A stretch of DNA of 9,183 bases, taken from NCBI GenBank assembly GCA_007116445.1, contig SKIM01000359.1, positions 1 through 9,183 of the forward strand. Reading direction: 5' to 3'. The position numbers and the translations under genes are program-made. Each line of letters starts with the position of its first letter. Position 1 is the stretch's first letter. This DNA comes from Natronohydrobacter sp. (GTDB taxonomy: Bacteria; Pseudomonadota; Alphaproteobacteria; Rhodobacterales; Rhodobacteraceae). Shown here in pieces: positions 1 to 7,244 of the stretch. The notes under the pieces are model-generated. The model saw only the letters and a list, made by a program, of their open reading frames with translations. It had not been told where the DNA came from and searched no databases.

Positions 1-71
1 GATCAAGCTTGCCGCCCGACATTCCTCAGCACTCCCATTTTTTTCACTTCTTTACGCTCAGCGCGAAGGCT

Positions 72-99
72 GCGCAATAATATTTCAAGAAAGCGCAAT
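72..99. promoter_or_regulatory. Possible operator: direct repeat in front of trxB
   Basis: GCGCAAT occurs at 72-78 and again at 93-99, exactly 21 bp apart, about two helical turns. Between the copies lie an A/T-rich stretch and a short inverted repeat, TTTC-AA-GAAA (83-92). Two A/T-rich half-sites on one face of the helix, about 100 bp before the trxB start, fit a dimeric regulator. Lrp/AsnC-type proteins are a plausible guess, because such genes often neighbour trxB in Rhodobacteraceae, but none is visible here. I see no clear -35/-10 pair or gene in 1-191; the T-run at 37-44 lacks a hairpin. This is inference from pattern only. Confidence 0.3.
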
Positions 100-180
100 T
101 TCTTTTCGCCGCCTCTGAGAGAGCCATGCCCCTCTTGTGCTTGCCGCGCCAGCGTTTAGATTGCGCGCGAGACAAGTTTC

Positions 181-186
181 AAGGGG
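181..186 (+). promoter_or_regulatory. trxB ribosome binding site
   Basis: AAGGGG ends five bases before the ATG at 192. It decides the start against the in-frame ATG at 126, which would add 22 residues not typical of thioredoxin reductase and has no comparable site. Confidence 0.7.
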
Positions 187-191
187 TCTTC

Positions 192-1133
192 ATGTCTGAA
201 CAGCGCCACACCAAGCTTCTGATCATCGGCTCCGGCCCGGCAGGCTACACCGCCGGTGTCTACGGCGCGCGCGCGATGCTGTCGCCGCTGATCGTGCAGG
301 GCATCCAGCCCGGTGGGCAGCTGACCATCACCACCGAGGTCGAGAACTGGCCCGGCGATACGATGGTGACCGGGCCGGAACTGATGGTGCGGATGGAAGC
401 CCATGCGCGCGAGATGGGGGCCGAAGTCATCACCGATCATATCAGCGCGCTGGATCTATCCGCGCGGCCCTTCACGGCGACGGGCGACAGCGGCGCGACC
501 TACACAGCCGACGCGGTGATCCTGGCGACAGGCGCACAGGCGCGCTGGCTGGGTCTGCCCTCGGAGGAGAAATACAAGGGTATGGGGGTTTCGGCCTGCG
601 CGACATGCGACGGGTTTTTCTATCGCGGCAAGGAAGTCGTCGTGGTGGGCGGTGGAAATACGGCCGTGGAAGAGGCGTTGTTTCTGACCAATTTCGCGTC
701 CAGAGTGACGCTGGTGCATCGCCGCGACAGCCTGCGCGCCGAGAAGATCCTGCAGCACCGGCTGCTGAACCACCCCAAGATTGCGGTGATCTGGGATCAC
801 GCGCTGGACGAGGTTCTGGGCGACAGTGCCGCACCGGGGGTTGAAGGGGTGCGGCTGCGCCATGTCACCACTGGCACCACGCAGGACATCGCAGCCGCAG
901 GTGTCTTCATCGCCATCGGCCACAGCCCGGCCAGCGATCTGGTGAAGGATCAGCTGAAGATGCAGGAGGGCGGTTATGTCTGGGTCGAACCCGGCAGCAC
1001 CCGCACCTCGATCCCTGGTGTGTTTGCAGCGGGCGATCTGACCGATCACACCTATCGCCAAGCGGTGACAAGCGCCGGAATGGGCTGCATGGCCGCTCTG
1101 GATGCCGAGAAATTCCTCGCAGGTCACGACTAA
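192..1133 (+). CDS. trxB: Thioredoxin-disulfide reductase
   Basis: This 313-residue flavoprotein transfers electrons from NADPH through FAD to the disulfide of thioredoxin in the cytoplasm, supporting ribonucleotide reduction and thiol homeostasis. The order of motifs is that of low-molecular-weight TrxB: FAD-binding GSGPAG at residues 13-18, the redox-active CATC at 136-139 followed by DG, NADPH-binding GGGNTA at 153-158, the HRR...R stretch at 176-182 that reads the NADP phosphate, and the C-terminal FAD motif AAGD at 279-282. Length matches the family (about 310-320). The start at 192 is chosen for its ribosome site and because the N terminus then begins just before the Rossmann strand. 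The stop codon overlaps that of the convergent Nudix gene. Identification is very secure; ferredoxin-NADP reductase-like relatives lack the CATC motif. Confidence 0.97.
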   Translation: MSEQRHTKLLIIGSGPAGYTAGVYGARAMLSPLIVQGIQPGGQLTITTEVENWPGDTMVTGPELMVRMEAHAREMGAEVITDHISALDLSARPFTATGDSGATYTADAVILATGAQARWLGLPSEEKYKGMGVSACATCDGFFYRGKEVVVVGGGNTAVEEALFLTNFASRVTLVHRRDSLRAEKILQHRLLNHPKIAVIWDHALDEVLGDSAAPGVEGVRLRHVTTGTTQDIAAAGVFIAIGHSPASDLVKDQLKMQEGGYVWVEPGSTRTSIPGVFAAGDLTDHTYRQAVTSAGMGCMAALDAEKFLAGHD

Positions 1134-1585
1134 CGCACGATCAGCTCCAACGGGTCATAAAGCGCGCCAGTTGAGGCCGGGTCACGCCCCCAGGCGAGTG
1201 CAGGCAAGAGATCGGGCTTAAAGCGCATCTGGCGCAATTCCGTCTCGGTGACGAAACGGCGCGTGGTGACGATGCCTTCGGGATCGCGCCATGCCGGATC
1301 CAGAGTGCCGGCGACGATCTCGGCATGGAAATAGATATCGACCTGATGAAAGCGGCGCGCCGGGTCGTGAAATTCATTGACCAGACATGGCGCCCCGACC
1401 GTGATGGTCAGGCCGCATTCTTCCTGCACTTCACGACACAGATTTTCGGGCAAGGATTTACCGGCCTCCACGCCGCCACCGGGCGCGCACCAAAGGTCGC
1501 TCTGACCGTCAGGCCAGGCATTGACCATCAACAGCCGGTTGTCCTCCAGGATAATCGCGCGCACGGCCAATCGCGGTTTTGTCAT
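1130..1585 (-). CDS. Nudix hydrolase
   Basis: A 151-residue single-domain Nudix protein, a family that cleaves nucleoside diphosphates linked to another group (X), often for nucleotide-pool cleaning or cofactor turnover. The Nudix box spans residues 37-59. The metal-binding core REVQEE at 51-56 followed by CGL is intact, while the first glutamate of the GX5E part is Lys43, a substitution seen in other members. The N-terminal strand (LAVRAIILEDNRLLMV) and a tryptophan-rich substrate face (W24, W32) fit the fold. The substrate cannot be read from sequence; the short length and lack of an extra domain leave MutT-like or general pyrophosphohydrolase roles open. It is transcribed toward trxB, the stops overlapping by four bases (1130-1133), and divergently from the hydrolase at 1638. 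No strong ribosome site is visible; an AGGG lies about 14 bases upstream. Confidence 0.9.
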   Translation of the reverse strand: MTKPRLAVRAIILEDNRLLMVNAWPDGQSDLWCAPGGGVEAGKSLPENLCREVQEECGLTITVGAPCLVNEFHDPARRFHQVDIYFHAEIVAGTLDPAWRDPEGIVTTRRFVTETELRQMRFKPDLLPALAWGRDPASTGALYDPLELIVR

Positions 1586-1606
1586 GTCTATGATTTACCC
1601 TATAGT
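1579..1606 (+). promoter_or_regulatory. Sigma70-type promoter of the alpha/beta hydrolase
   Basis: TTGTCA (1579-1584), a 16-bp spacer, then TATAGT (1601-1606); each box matches the consensus at five of six positions. Transcription would start near 1613, about 25 bases before the ATG at 1638 and after the alternative in-frame ATGs at 1521, 1584 and 1590, which argues against those starts. The -35 box overlaps the start codon of the divergent Nudix gene (1583-1585). Confidence 0.65.
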
Positions 1607-1637
1607 GGTTTTCCGAACGCGCCCCTATATCAGCATC

Positions 1638-2360
1638 ATGAGAGCGATTTTGACAGCCCTGTTTCTGACCCCCGCCCCAGCGCTTGCGGATTGCGTTGTT
1701 CTGTTGCACGGGCTTGCGCGGTCTGAAAATTCCATGCGCGTGATGGAAGAAGCCCTGAGCCTGCATGGCTATTCGGTGGTCAATCACGGCTACCCGTCCC
1801 GCGCGGCACCGATTGCAGAGCTGATGGAGCATGTCGGGATTGCCGTCGAACAATGCGATGAAGGCACTGTGCACTTCGTGACGCATTCGATGGGTGGGAT
1901 TCTGGCACGCGGCTGGCTGGCGCGAAACCGTCCCGAAAACATGGGCCGTGTGGTGATGCTGGCACCGCCCAATCACGGCTCGGAACTGGTCGATTTCTTC
2001 TCTGATATCGAAGCCTTCTCATGGTTTAACGGCCCTGCAGGTCTGGAGCTGGGCACCAGCCGCGACGCGACGCCCAACACATTGCCCGAATTCGCCAGTT
2101 ACGAACTGGGCATCATCGCGGGCGATATGTCGCTGAACCCGCTGACCTCTGCGCTGATCGAGGGGGATGACGATGGCAAGGTCTCGGTCGAGAGCACAAA
2201 GCTCGACGGAATGGATGACCATATCACTCTGCCAGTGACGCATACCTTCATGATGAACAACCCGATGGTGATCGCGGAAGTTCTGGAATTCCTGCGCAAC
2301 GGTGTGTTTGACCACGGCATGACCCTGCCCAATGCCCTGCGCAAGATCGCCAATCCCTGA
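1638..2360 (+). CDS. Probably exported alpha/beta hydrolase (lipase/esterase-like)
   Basis: A 240-residue protein with the layout of small lipase/PGAP1-like alpha/beta hydrolases. Residues 1-17 look like a type I signal peptide: Arg2, a hydrophobic run, and a cleavage site after ALA (15-17), so the mature enzyme is probably periplasmic or secreted. An oxyanion-loop HG at 24-25 follows the first strand. The nucleophile elbow is THSMG (82-86) with Ser84, where the usual first glycycine position of GxSxG is Thr. The acid is probably within the DDD at 177-179, and His202 (in VTHTFM) probably completes the triad. The start at 1638 is preferred because it begins at the signal peptide and lies downstream of the promoter; its ribosome site is weak. 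An export signal suggests an ester or lipid substrate outside the cytoplasm, but the substrate is unknown. It ends 8 bases before the convergent purK stop, with no terminator hairpin seen between. Confidence 0.85.
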   Translation: MRAILTALFLTPAPALADCVVLLHGLARSENSMRVMEEALSLHGYSVVNHGYPSRAAPIAELMEHVGIAVEQCDEGTVHFVTHSMGGILARGWLARNRPENMGRVVMLAPPNHGSELVDFFSDIEAFSWFNGPAGLELGTSRDATPNTLPEFASYELGIIAGDMSLNPLTSALIEGDDDGKVSVESTKLDGMDDHITLPVTHTFMMNNPMVIAEVLEFLRNGVFDHGMTLPNALRKIANP

Positions 2361-2368
2361 AAGCGCGC

Positions 2369-3436
2369 TCAGCGCAGGATGCGGTTGATATGTCCCATCT
2401 TCCGTCCCGGCCGCGTCTCGGACTTGCCATAGAGATGGACTGCCACGTCCTTGGTCTTCCATAGCTCCGGGAGTTGCGCCACGTCGTCGCCGATCAGGTT
2501 TTCCATCACCACATCGGCATGGCGGCCCCCATCGCCAAGCGGCAGGCCAGTGACCGCGCGGATATGCTGCTCAAACTGATCCACTGCGCAGGCATTCTGT
2601 GTCCAATGGCCGGAATTATGCACACGCGGCGCGATCTCATTGACCAGAAGCCCGCTATTCGTCACGAACAGCTCCACCCCCAAAACGCCGACATAATCCA
2701 GCGCATTCAGGATCTTGGCGGCCATCAACACGGCATCGCTGCGTTGCGCCCCGGTCAAACTCGCAGGCACACGGGTTTCGCGCAGGATGCCGTCCTTGTG
2801 CAGGTTCTCGCCCGGATCAAACACCGCGACCTCACCGCTCAGCCCGCGCGCAGCGATCACCGAGACTTCGCGATTGAACGCGATATATCCTTCGAGGATC
2901 GCCTCGGCGCCCGCCATCGCCTCCCAGGCCATGGCTTGATCTTCTGGCGCCTTCAGCCGCGCCTGGCCCTTGCCGTCATAGCCCATGCGTCGGGTTTTCA
3001 GGATCGCGGGCGTGCCAATGCGGGCCACTGCATCGCCCAGATCCGCCGCGTTGCTCACTGCCGCAAAGGGCGCCGTCAGCAACCCCAGATCGCGCAGAAA
3101 GGCTTTTTCATTCAAGCGGTCCTGTGACACGGCCAAGGCCCTGCGCCCTGGCCGGATCGGGCGCAACGCTTCGAGAAAGTCGAGTGTTTCCGCGGGAATG
3201 TTCTCGAACTCGAATGTGATCACATCGACGCCTGCTGCGAAATCCGCGAGCGCGTCCTGATCCTGCCAGGGCGCCGTCGTCACGGCCGCGGCCACATCGG
3301 CTGCGGGCGGCCTGTCGGCGGGATCATAGATATGGCAGCGATAGCCCAACCGGGCCGCAGCCATGGACAGCATGCGCCCCAACTGGCCACCGCCGAGGAT
3401 GCCAATTACTGCCCCTGGTGCAAGCGGTTCAGTCAT
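2369..3436 (-). CDS. purK: N5-carboxyaminoimidazole ribonucleotide synthase
   Basis: This 355-residue ATP-grasp enzyme uses ATP and bicarbonate to carboxylate AIR to N5-CAIR in de novo purine synthesis; PurE next door performs the following step. The N-terminal pre-ATP-grasp domain opens with the dinucleotide-like loop GGGQLGRM (15-22). The central ATP-grasp domain shows Lys147 in LKTRRMGYDGKGQ with its glycine-rich flap, and the metal/ATP-binding NEIAPRVHNSGH at 267-277. The C-terminal domain carries HLYGK (334-338), typical of PurK. Length is normal for the family. The ATG at 3436 gives the standard N terminus; an in-frame ATG at 3508 would add 24 arginine-rich residues read out of frame from purE. 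The gene overlaps the 3' end of purE by 8 bases, implying co-transcription and translational coupling. Confidence 0.96.
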   Translation of the reverse strand: MTEPLAPGAVIGILGGGQLGRMLSMAAARLGYRCHIYDPADRPPAADVAAAVTTAPWQDQDALADFAAGVDVITFEFENIPAETLDFLEALRPIRPGRRALAVSQDRLNEKAFLRDLGLLTAPFAAVSNAADLGDAVARIGTPAILKTRRMGYDGKGQARLKAPEDQAMAWEAMAGAEAILEGYIAFNREVSVIAARGLSGEVAVFDPGENLHKDGILRETRVPASLTGAQRSDAVLMAAKILNALDYVGVLGVELFVTNSGLLVNEIAPRVHNSGHWTQNACAVDQFEQHIRAVTGLPLGDGGRHADVVMENLIGDDVAQLPELWKTKDVAVHLYGKSETRPGRKMGHINRILR

Positions 3437-3917
3437 TGCCTGGCGCCTCCGGGATCGATGCCGAGAGTTTCGCTCGCCATTCCTCCAGCCGCGCGGCAAG
3501 TCCGGCATCCTGCAAGGCCAATATGCCTGCCGCCATCAGGCCCGCATTGGCCGCGCCCGCCGCGCCGATGGCCATGGTCGCGACTGGATAGCCGCGCGGC
3601 ATCTGGACGATGGAATACAGGCTGTCGACCCCGGAAAGCGCCTTGGTCTGCACCGGAACGCCGATCACCGGCACGCGTGTCTTGGAGGCCATCATCCCCG
3701 GCAAATGCGCAGCCCCACCTGCCCCGGCGATGATCACCTGCAACCCGCGCGCAACTGCAGTTGTGCCGTAGTCCCATAGCCGATCCGGCGTGCGATGCGC
3801 CGAGACGATGCGCGTCTCATAGCTGATGCCCAGCGCGTCCAGAATATCCGCGCCTTCGCGCATGGTCGGCCAATCTGACTGACTGCCCATGATGATACCG
3901 ACCCGTATATCTGCCAT
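3429..3917 (-). CDS. purE: N5-carboxyaminoimidazole ribonucleotide mutase (class I PurE)
   Basis: This 162-residue enzyme moves the carboxyl group of N5-CAIR to C4, giving CAIR in purine synthesis; class I PurE usually forms an octamer in the cytoplasm. Hallmarks visible are the phosphate-binding GSQSD (11-15), SAHRTP (39-44) with the catalytic His41, and GAGGAAHLPGM (65-75) with His71. These motifs, and a purK partner, mark the bacterial class I mutase and not the animal-type AIR carboxylase. The last dozen residues (SIPEAPGND) are a variable tail that overlaps the purK start. GAGGGG (in part GAGGGG at 3922-3927) sits four bases before the ATG and serves as ribosome site. A promoter-like pair lies at 3945-3972. 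The gene leads a two-gene operon, purE-purK. Confidence 0.97.
   Translation of the reverse strand: MADIRVGIIMGSQSDWPTMREGADILDALGISYETRIVSAHRTPDRLWDYGTTAVARGLQVIIAGAGGAAHLPGMMASKTRVPVIGVPVQTKALSGVDSLYSIVQMPRGYPVATMAIGAAGAANAGLMAAGILALQDAGLAARLEEWRAKLSASIPEAPGND
3446..3450 (-). promoter_or_regulatory. purK ribosome binding site inside purE
   Basis: On the minus strand GGAGG ends nine bases before the purK ATG (3434-3436) and lies within the purE coding tail. It supports the start at 3436 and independent ribosome loading as well as coupling through the ATGACTGA stop-start overlap (3429-3436). Confidence 0.6.
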
Positions 3918-3944
3918 TGCGCCCCTCGCGGCTTGTTTTGCGCC

Positions 3945-3972
3945 ACTATAGCGATGCGGCGCGCGGGTGCAA
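3945..3972 (-). promoter_or_regulatory. Probable promoter of purE-purK
   Basis: On the minus strand TTGCAC (3967-3972) and TATAGT (3945-3950) are separated by 16 bp in the 60-bp gap between the DUF465 gene and purE. The -10 box is five of six to consensus; the -35 keeps only TTG. Transcription would start near 3938, about 20 bases before the purE ATG. No PurR-like operator or purine riboswitch fits in this short leader. Confidence 0.5.
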
Positions 3973-3977
3973 TTGGC

Positions 3978-4196
3978 TCAGGCGATGATGTCGGGGGTCA
4001 GCTCATCCTCGATCCGGGCGATCTGGTCCTTGAGCTGCAATTTCTGCTTCTTGAGGCGCTGGACGGTCAGCTGTGCCATGGCCCCCTGCGCCTGAAGCGC
4101 GCTGATCGCCTCATCAAGATCGCGATGCTGCTGGCGCAGAACCGCGAGTTTCACGCGCAACTGCTCTTCACGGCTCAGTTCATTCGGAGAATTCAT
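3978..4196 (-). CDS. YdcH/DUF465 family small helical protein
   Basis: A 72-residue cytoplasmic protein of the DUF465 (YdcH) family, function unknown. It is almost entirely charged and helical: residues 8-33 and 40-67 should form two amphipathic helices, probably a coiled-coil hairpin. The family signature is visible as HRDLDEAISAL (24-34) and LKKQKLQLKDQI (48-59). The length is within the usual 50-80. The gene precedes purE on the same strand, but a promoter-like pair in the 60-bp gap makes a shared transcript uncertain. GGAA lies eight bases before the ATG as a modest ribosome site. DUF465 genes are widespread in alphaproteobacteria, sometimes near purE; this suggests vertical inheritance of the block and not a purine role. 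Confidence 0.88.
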   Translation of the reverse strand: MNSPNELSREEQLRVKLAVLRQQHRDLDEAISALQAQGAMAQLTVQRLKKQKLQLKDQIARIEDELTPDIIA

Positions 4197-4292
4197 GACA
4201 ATGATTCCGTTGCGCTGAAGGATCAGCCCACGTTAACCGGAAAAGCAAAGCCGCAAAAGCACTTGATCCGTTTCGGGGTATAGTTTGTGACA

Positions 4293-4320
4293 CTTGCGCT
4301 TGCGCCATCGCACCCCATAT
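4293..4320 (+). promoter_or_regulatory. Heat-shock sigma32 (RpoH) promoter of hsp20-DUF1150
   Basis: CTTGCGC (4293-4299), a 13-bp spacer, and CCCCATAT (4313-4320) match the classical sigma32 pattern CTTGAAA-N13/14-CCCCATNT, with a perfect -10 part. Transcription would begin near 4327, leaving a leader of about 56 bases before the Hsp20 ATG. No CIRCE element is present here, so this unit appears to be RpoH-driven only. The leader could hold a thermosensing (ROSE-like) fold; I see no convincing long hairpin by eye. The remaining 4197-4292 shows nothing definite apart from an isolated TATAGT at 4279. Confidence 0.72.
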
Positions 4321-4382
4321 CATGATCTGGGTCGCCAAAACGGGGCCCGCAGCAAAGTCGCTTACACGAAAGGACAAGGCTG

Positions 4383-4799
4383 ATGACGAAAACACATTTC
4401 CCCTCTCATCCCATGCTTCTGGGCTTCGACCGGCTGGAACGCCTCGTGGAACAGACTGCACGGGCAGGAACGGACGGCTATCCCCCCTTTGACATCGAGG
4501 CGACCGGGCAAAACCGGTTCCGGATCACGCTTGCGCTGGCCGGGTTTCGCGAGGAAGATCTGAGCATCACGATCGAGAAACGCCAGCTTCTGGTCCGTGG
4601 GCAGCAGCGCGAAAATGACAAGGACAATCGCATTTTCCTGCATCGCGGCATCGCGGCGCGTCAATTCCAGCGCGCTTTTGCACTGGCCGAAGGGGTCGAT
4701 GTTGCCTCTGCGACGCTTGAAAACGGGCTGCTGCATATCGACCTGATGCGCAACGAGCCCGAAGAGACAGTGCAGACCATCCCCATCACCCGCAACTGA
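4383..4799 (+). CDS. Small heat-shock protein, Hsp20/alpha-crystallin (IbpA-like)
   Basis: A 138-residue ATP-independent holdase that binds unfolding proteins under stress and passes them to DnaK/ClpB or GroEL. A short N-terminal arm (1-33, with the helix FDRLERLVEQ) precedes the alpha-crystallin domain (about 34-125), which begins YPPFDIEA and contains the conserved A-x-L-x-NGLL at 110-117. The C-terminal tail carries the IxI anchor IPI at 133-135 needed for oligomer assembly. The size and the FDRLERL/PPFDIE start resemble class A rhizobial-type and IbpA proteins. AAAGGA at 4369-4374 lies eight bases before the ATG. It sits behind the sigma32-type promoter and is followed 14 bases later by a DUF1150 gene, so the two should share a transcript. 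Confidence 0.95.
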   Translation: MTKTHFPSHPMLLGFDRLERLVEQTARAGTDGYPPFDIEATGQNRFRITLALAGFREEDLSITIEKRQLLVRGQQRENDKDNRIFLHRGIAARQFQRAFALAEGVDVASATLENGLLHIDLMRNEPEETVQTIPITRN

Positions 4800-4813
4800 A
4801 ACGAGGCAAGGAC

Positions 4814-5038
4814 ATGTACGAGAAATTCCCTATCGCAAAACCTGCTCGGCCTTTCGCTTATGTGCGTGAAGTCAAGACCAGCGATTTGCCGGAAGAAATT
4901 CGCGCCGAACTGCCGCAGATCTCTGAAATCTACGCCATCCACCATGAAGAAGGCGAGCGCCTTGCACTGGTGACCGATCGGACGATGGCCTTCGTCATGG
5001 CACGGCAGAACGACTACACGCCTGTCAGCGTGCATTGA
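4814..5038 (+). CDS. DUF1150 family protein, partner gene of Hsp20
   Basis: A 74-residue soluble protein of the DUF1150 family, function unknown. Family features visible are YVREV (16-20), the DLPEEIRAELP segment (24-34), IYAIHHEEGERLALVTDR (39-56) and the conserved end NDYTPVSVH. No signal peptide, membrane segment or metal site is seen. The gene follows the hsp20 stop by 14 bases, with GAGG at 4803-4806 as ribosome site, and precedes a strong terminator, so it is the last gene of a probable RpoH-dependent two-gene operon. DUF1150 is, to my knowledge, largely confined to alphaproteobacteria and often adjoins Hsp20 genes. A role in the stress response or with the Hsp20 protein is inference from this position. 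Confidence 0.9.
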   Translation: MYEKFPIAKPARPFAYVREVKTSDLPEEIRAELPQISEIYAIHHEEGERLALVTDRTMAFVMARQNDYTPVSVH

Positions 5039-5072
5039 CGAGGTGTCGCGCAAGATCGCGCAGGACATTAAA

Positions 5073-5105
5073 AAGGCCGGGGCGATTTGCCCCGGCCTTC
5101 TTTTT
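5073..5105. terminator. Two-way intrinsic terminator
   Basis: An 11-bp perfect stem, 5073-5083 against 5089-5099 (AAGGCCGGGGC with its complement), encloses a 5-base loop. On the plus strand it is followed by C and five T; on the minus strand by an AAA run read as TTT (extended by the AA/TT stem end). It ends hsp20-DUF1150 from the left and groEL from the right. Confidence 0.93.
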
Positions 5106-5125
5106 CCAGCAAGCTGGCAATGGGC

Positions 5126-6781
<1,656 letters not shown>

Positions 6782-6826
6782 TTTGGTGCCTCCTGGTTGT
6801 CTTGATGAATTTTGGTTGAAAAACGA

Positions 6827-7114
6827 TCAGGCGATGACGCCGAGAATATCGCTTTCCTTCATGATCAGCAGCTCTTCGCCGTCAATGGTCACTTCCGTGC
6901 CCGACCACTTGCCGAACAGCACGCGGTCGCCTGCCTTGACAGCGGGCGCGATCAACTCGCCCGAATCCTTGCGGGCACCTTCGCCCACCGAAATGATCTC
7001 GCCCTCTGCGGGCTTTTCTTTTGCGGAGTCTGGAATGATCAGACCGCCTTTGGTTTTCTCGTCACCCTCGACGCGACGCACTAAAACACGATCGTGCAGC
7101 GGTTTAAAAGCCAT
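6827..7114 (-). CDS. groES: Co-chaperonin GroES (10 kDa subunit)
   Basis: A 95-residue subunit of the heptameric lid that closes the GroEL cavity. The N-terminal MAFKPLHDRVLVRRVE is the family signature; the mobile loop that touches GroEL is at about 17-33 and ends in the hydrophobic GGLII (23-27); the EVTIDGEELLIMKESDILGVI end is typical. Length is normal (95-104). The ATG at 7114 has AGAGGAG about nine bases upstream. The leader holds a CIRCE operator and a strong promoter, and groEL follows by 45 bases. No unusual residues are apparent. Confidence 0.99.
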   Translation of the reverse strand: MAFKPLHDRVLVRRVEGDEKTKGGLIIPDSAKEKPAEGEIISVGEGARKDSGELIAPAVKAGDRVLFGKWSGTEVTIDGEELLIMKESDILGVIA

Positions 7115-7150
7115 CTGAGAACGCTCCTCTGGTTCCAGGTTGAAATCCTG

Positions 7151-7177
7151 TTAGCACTCATAACCATCGAGTGCTAA
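7151..7177. promoter_or_regulatory. CIRCE operator (HrcA repressor site)
   Basis: TTAGCACTC (7151-7159), a 9-bp spacer and GAGTGCTAA (7169-7177) form a perfect inverted repeat identical to the CIRCE consensus. It lies directly after the predicted transcription start (about 7179) and 36 bases before the groES ATG, so HrcA binding would block initiation and the element would be in the leader RNA. hrcA itself is not in this window. Confidence 0.97.
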
Positions 7178-7185
7178 CGAGAGCC

Positions 7186-7214
7186 TAGATAGGTAAGTGC
7201 CCAGTGTCTGTCAA
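7186..7214 (-). promoter_or_regulatory. Sigma70 promoter of groESL
   Basis: On the minus strand a perfect TTGACA (7209-7214), a 17-bp spacer and TATCTA (7186-7191). The start would fall near 7179, at the edge of CIRCE. No sigma32-type CTTG...CCCCATNT is seen here, so heat induction would rely on loss of HrcA. Confidence 0.85.
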
Positions 7215-7244
7215 CACCCGCGGAACAGCCAGAATGCCGCTTTT

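Noticed and set aside
126..191. Upstream ATG at 126 in frame with trxB
   Set aside because: It would add 22 residues unlike the family, and the ATG at 192 has a good ribosome site five bases upstream.
1521..1637. Longer start (1521, 1584 or 1590) for the alpha/beta hydrolase
   Set aside because: The extension is read through the opposite-strand Nudix gene and precedes the predicted transcription start; starting at 1638 gives a clean signal peptide.
2337..2377. CTGCGC/GCGCAG inverted repeat between the hydrolase and purK as a shared terminator
   Set aside because: Six-bp arms, a 29-base loop and no T-run.
3437..3508. Longer start for purK at 3508
   Set aside because: The added arginine-rich residues are purE sequence in another frame; PurK proteins begin just before the GGGQLGRM loop, as with the ATG at 3436.
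4263..4284. TTGATC and TATAGT upstream of hsp20 as a sigma70 promoter
   Set aside because: The spacer is only 10 bp; the sigma32 pair at 4293-4320 fits far better.
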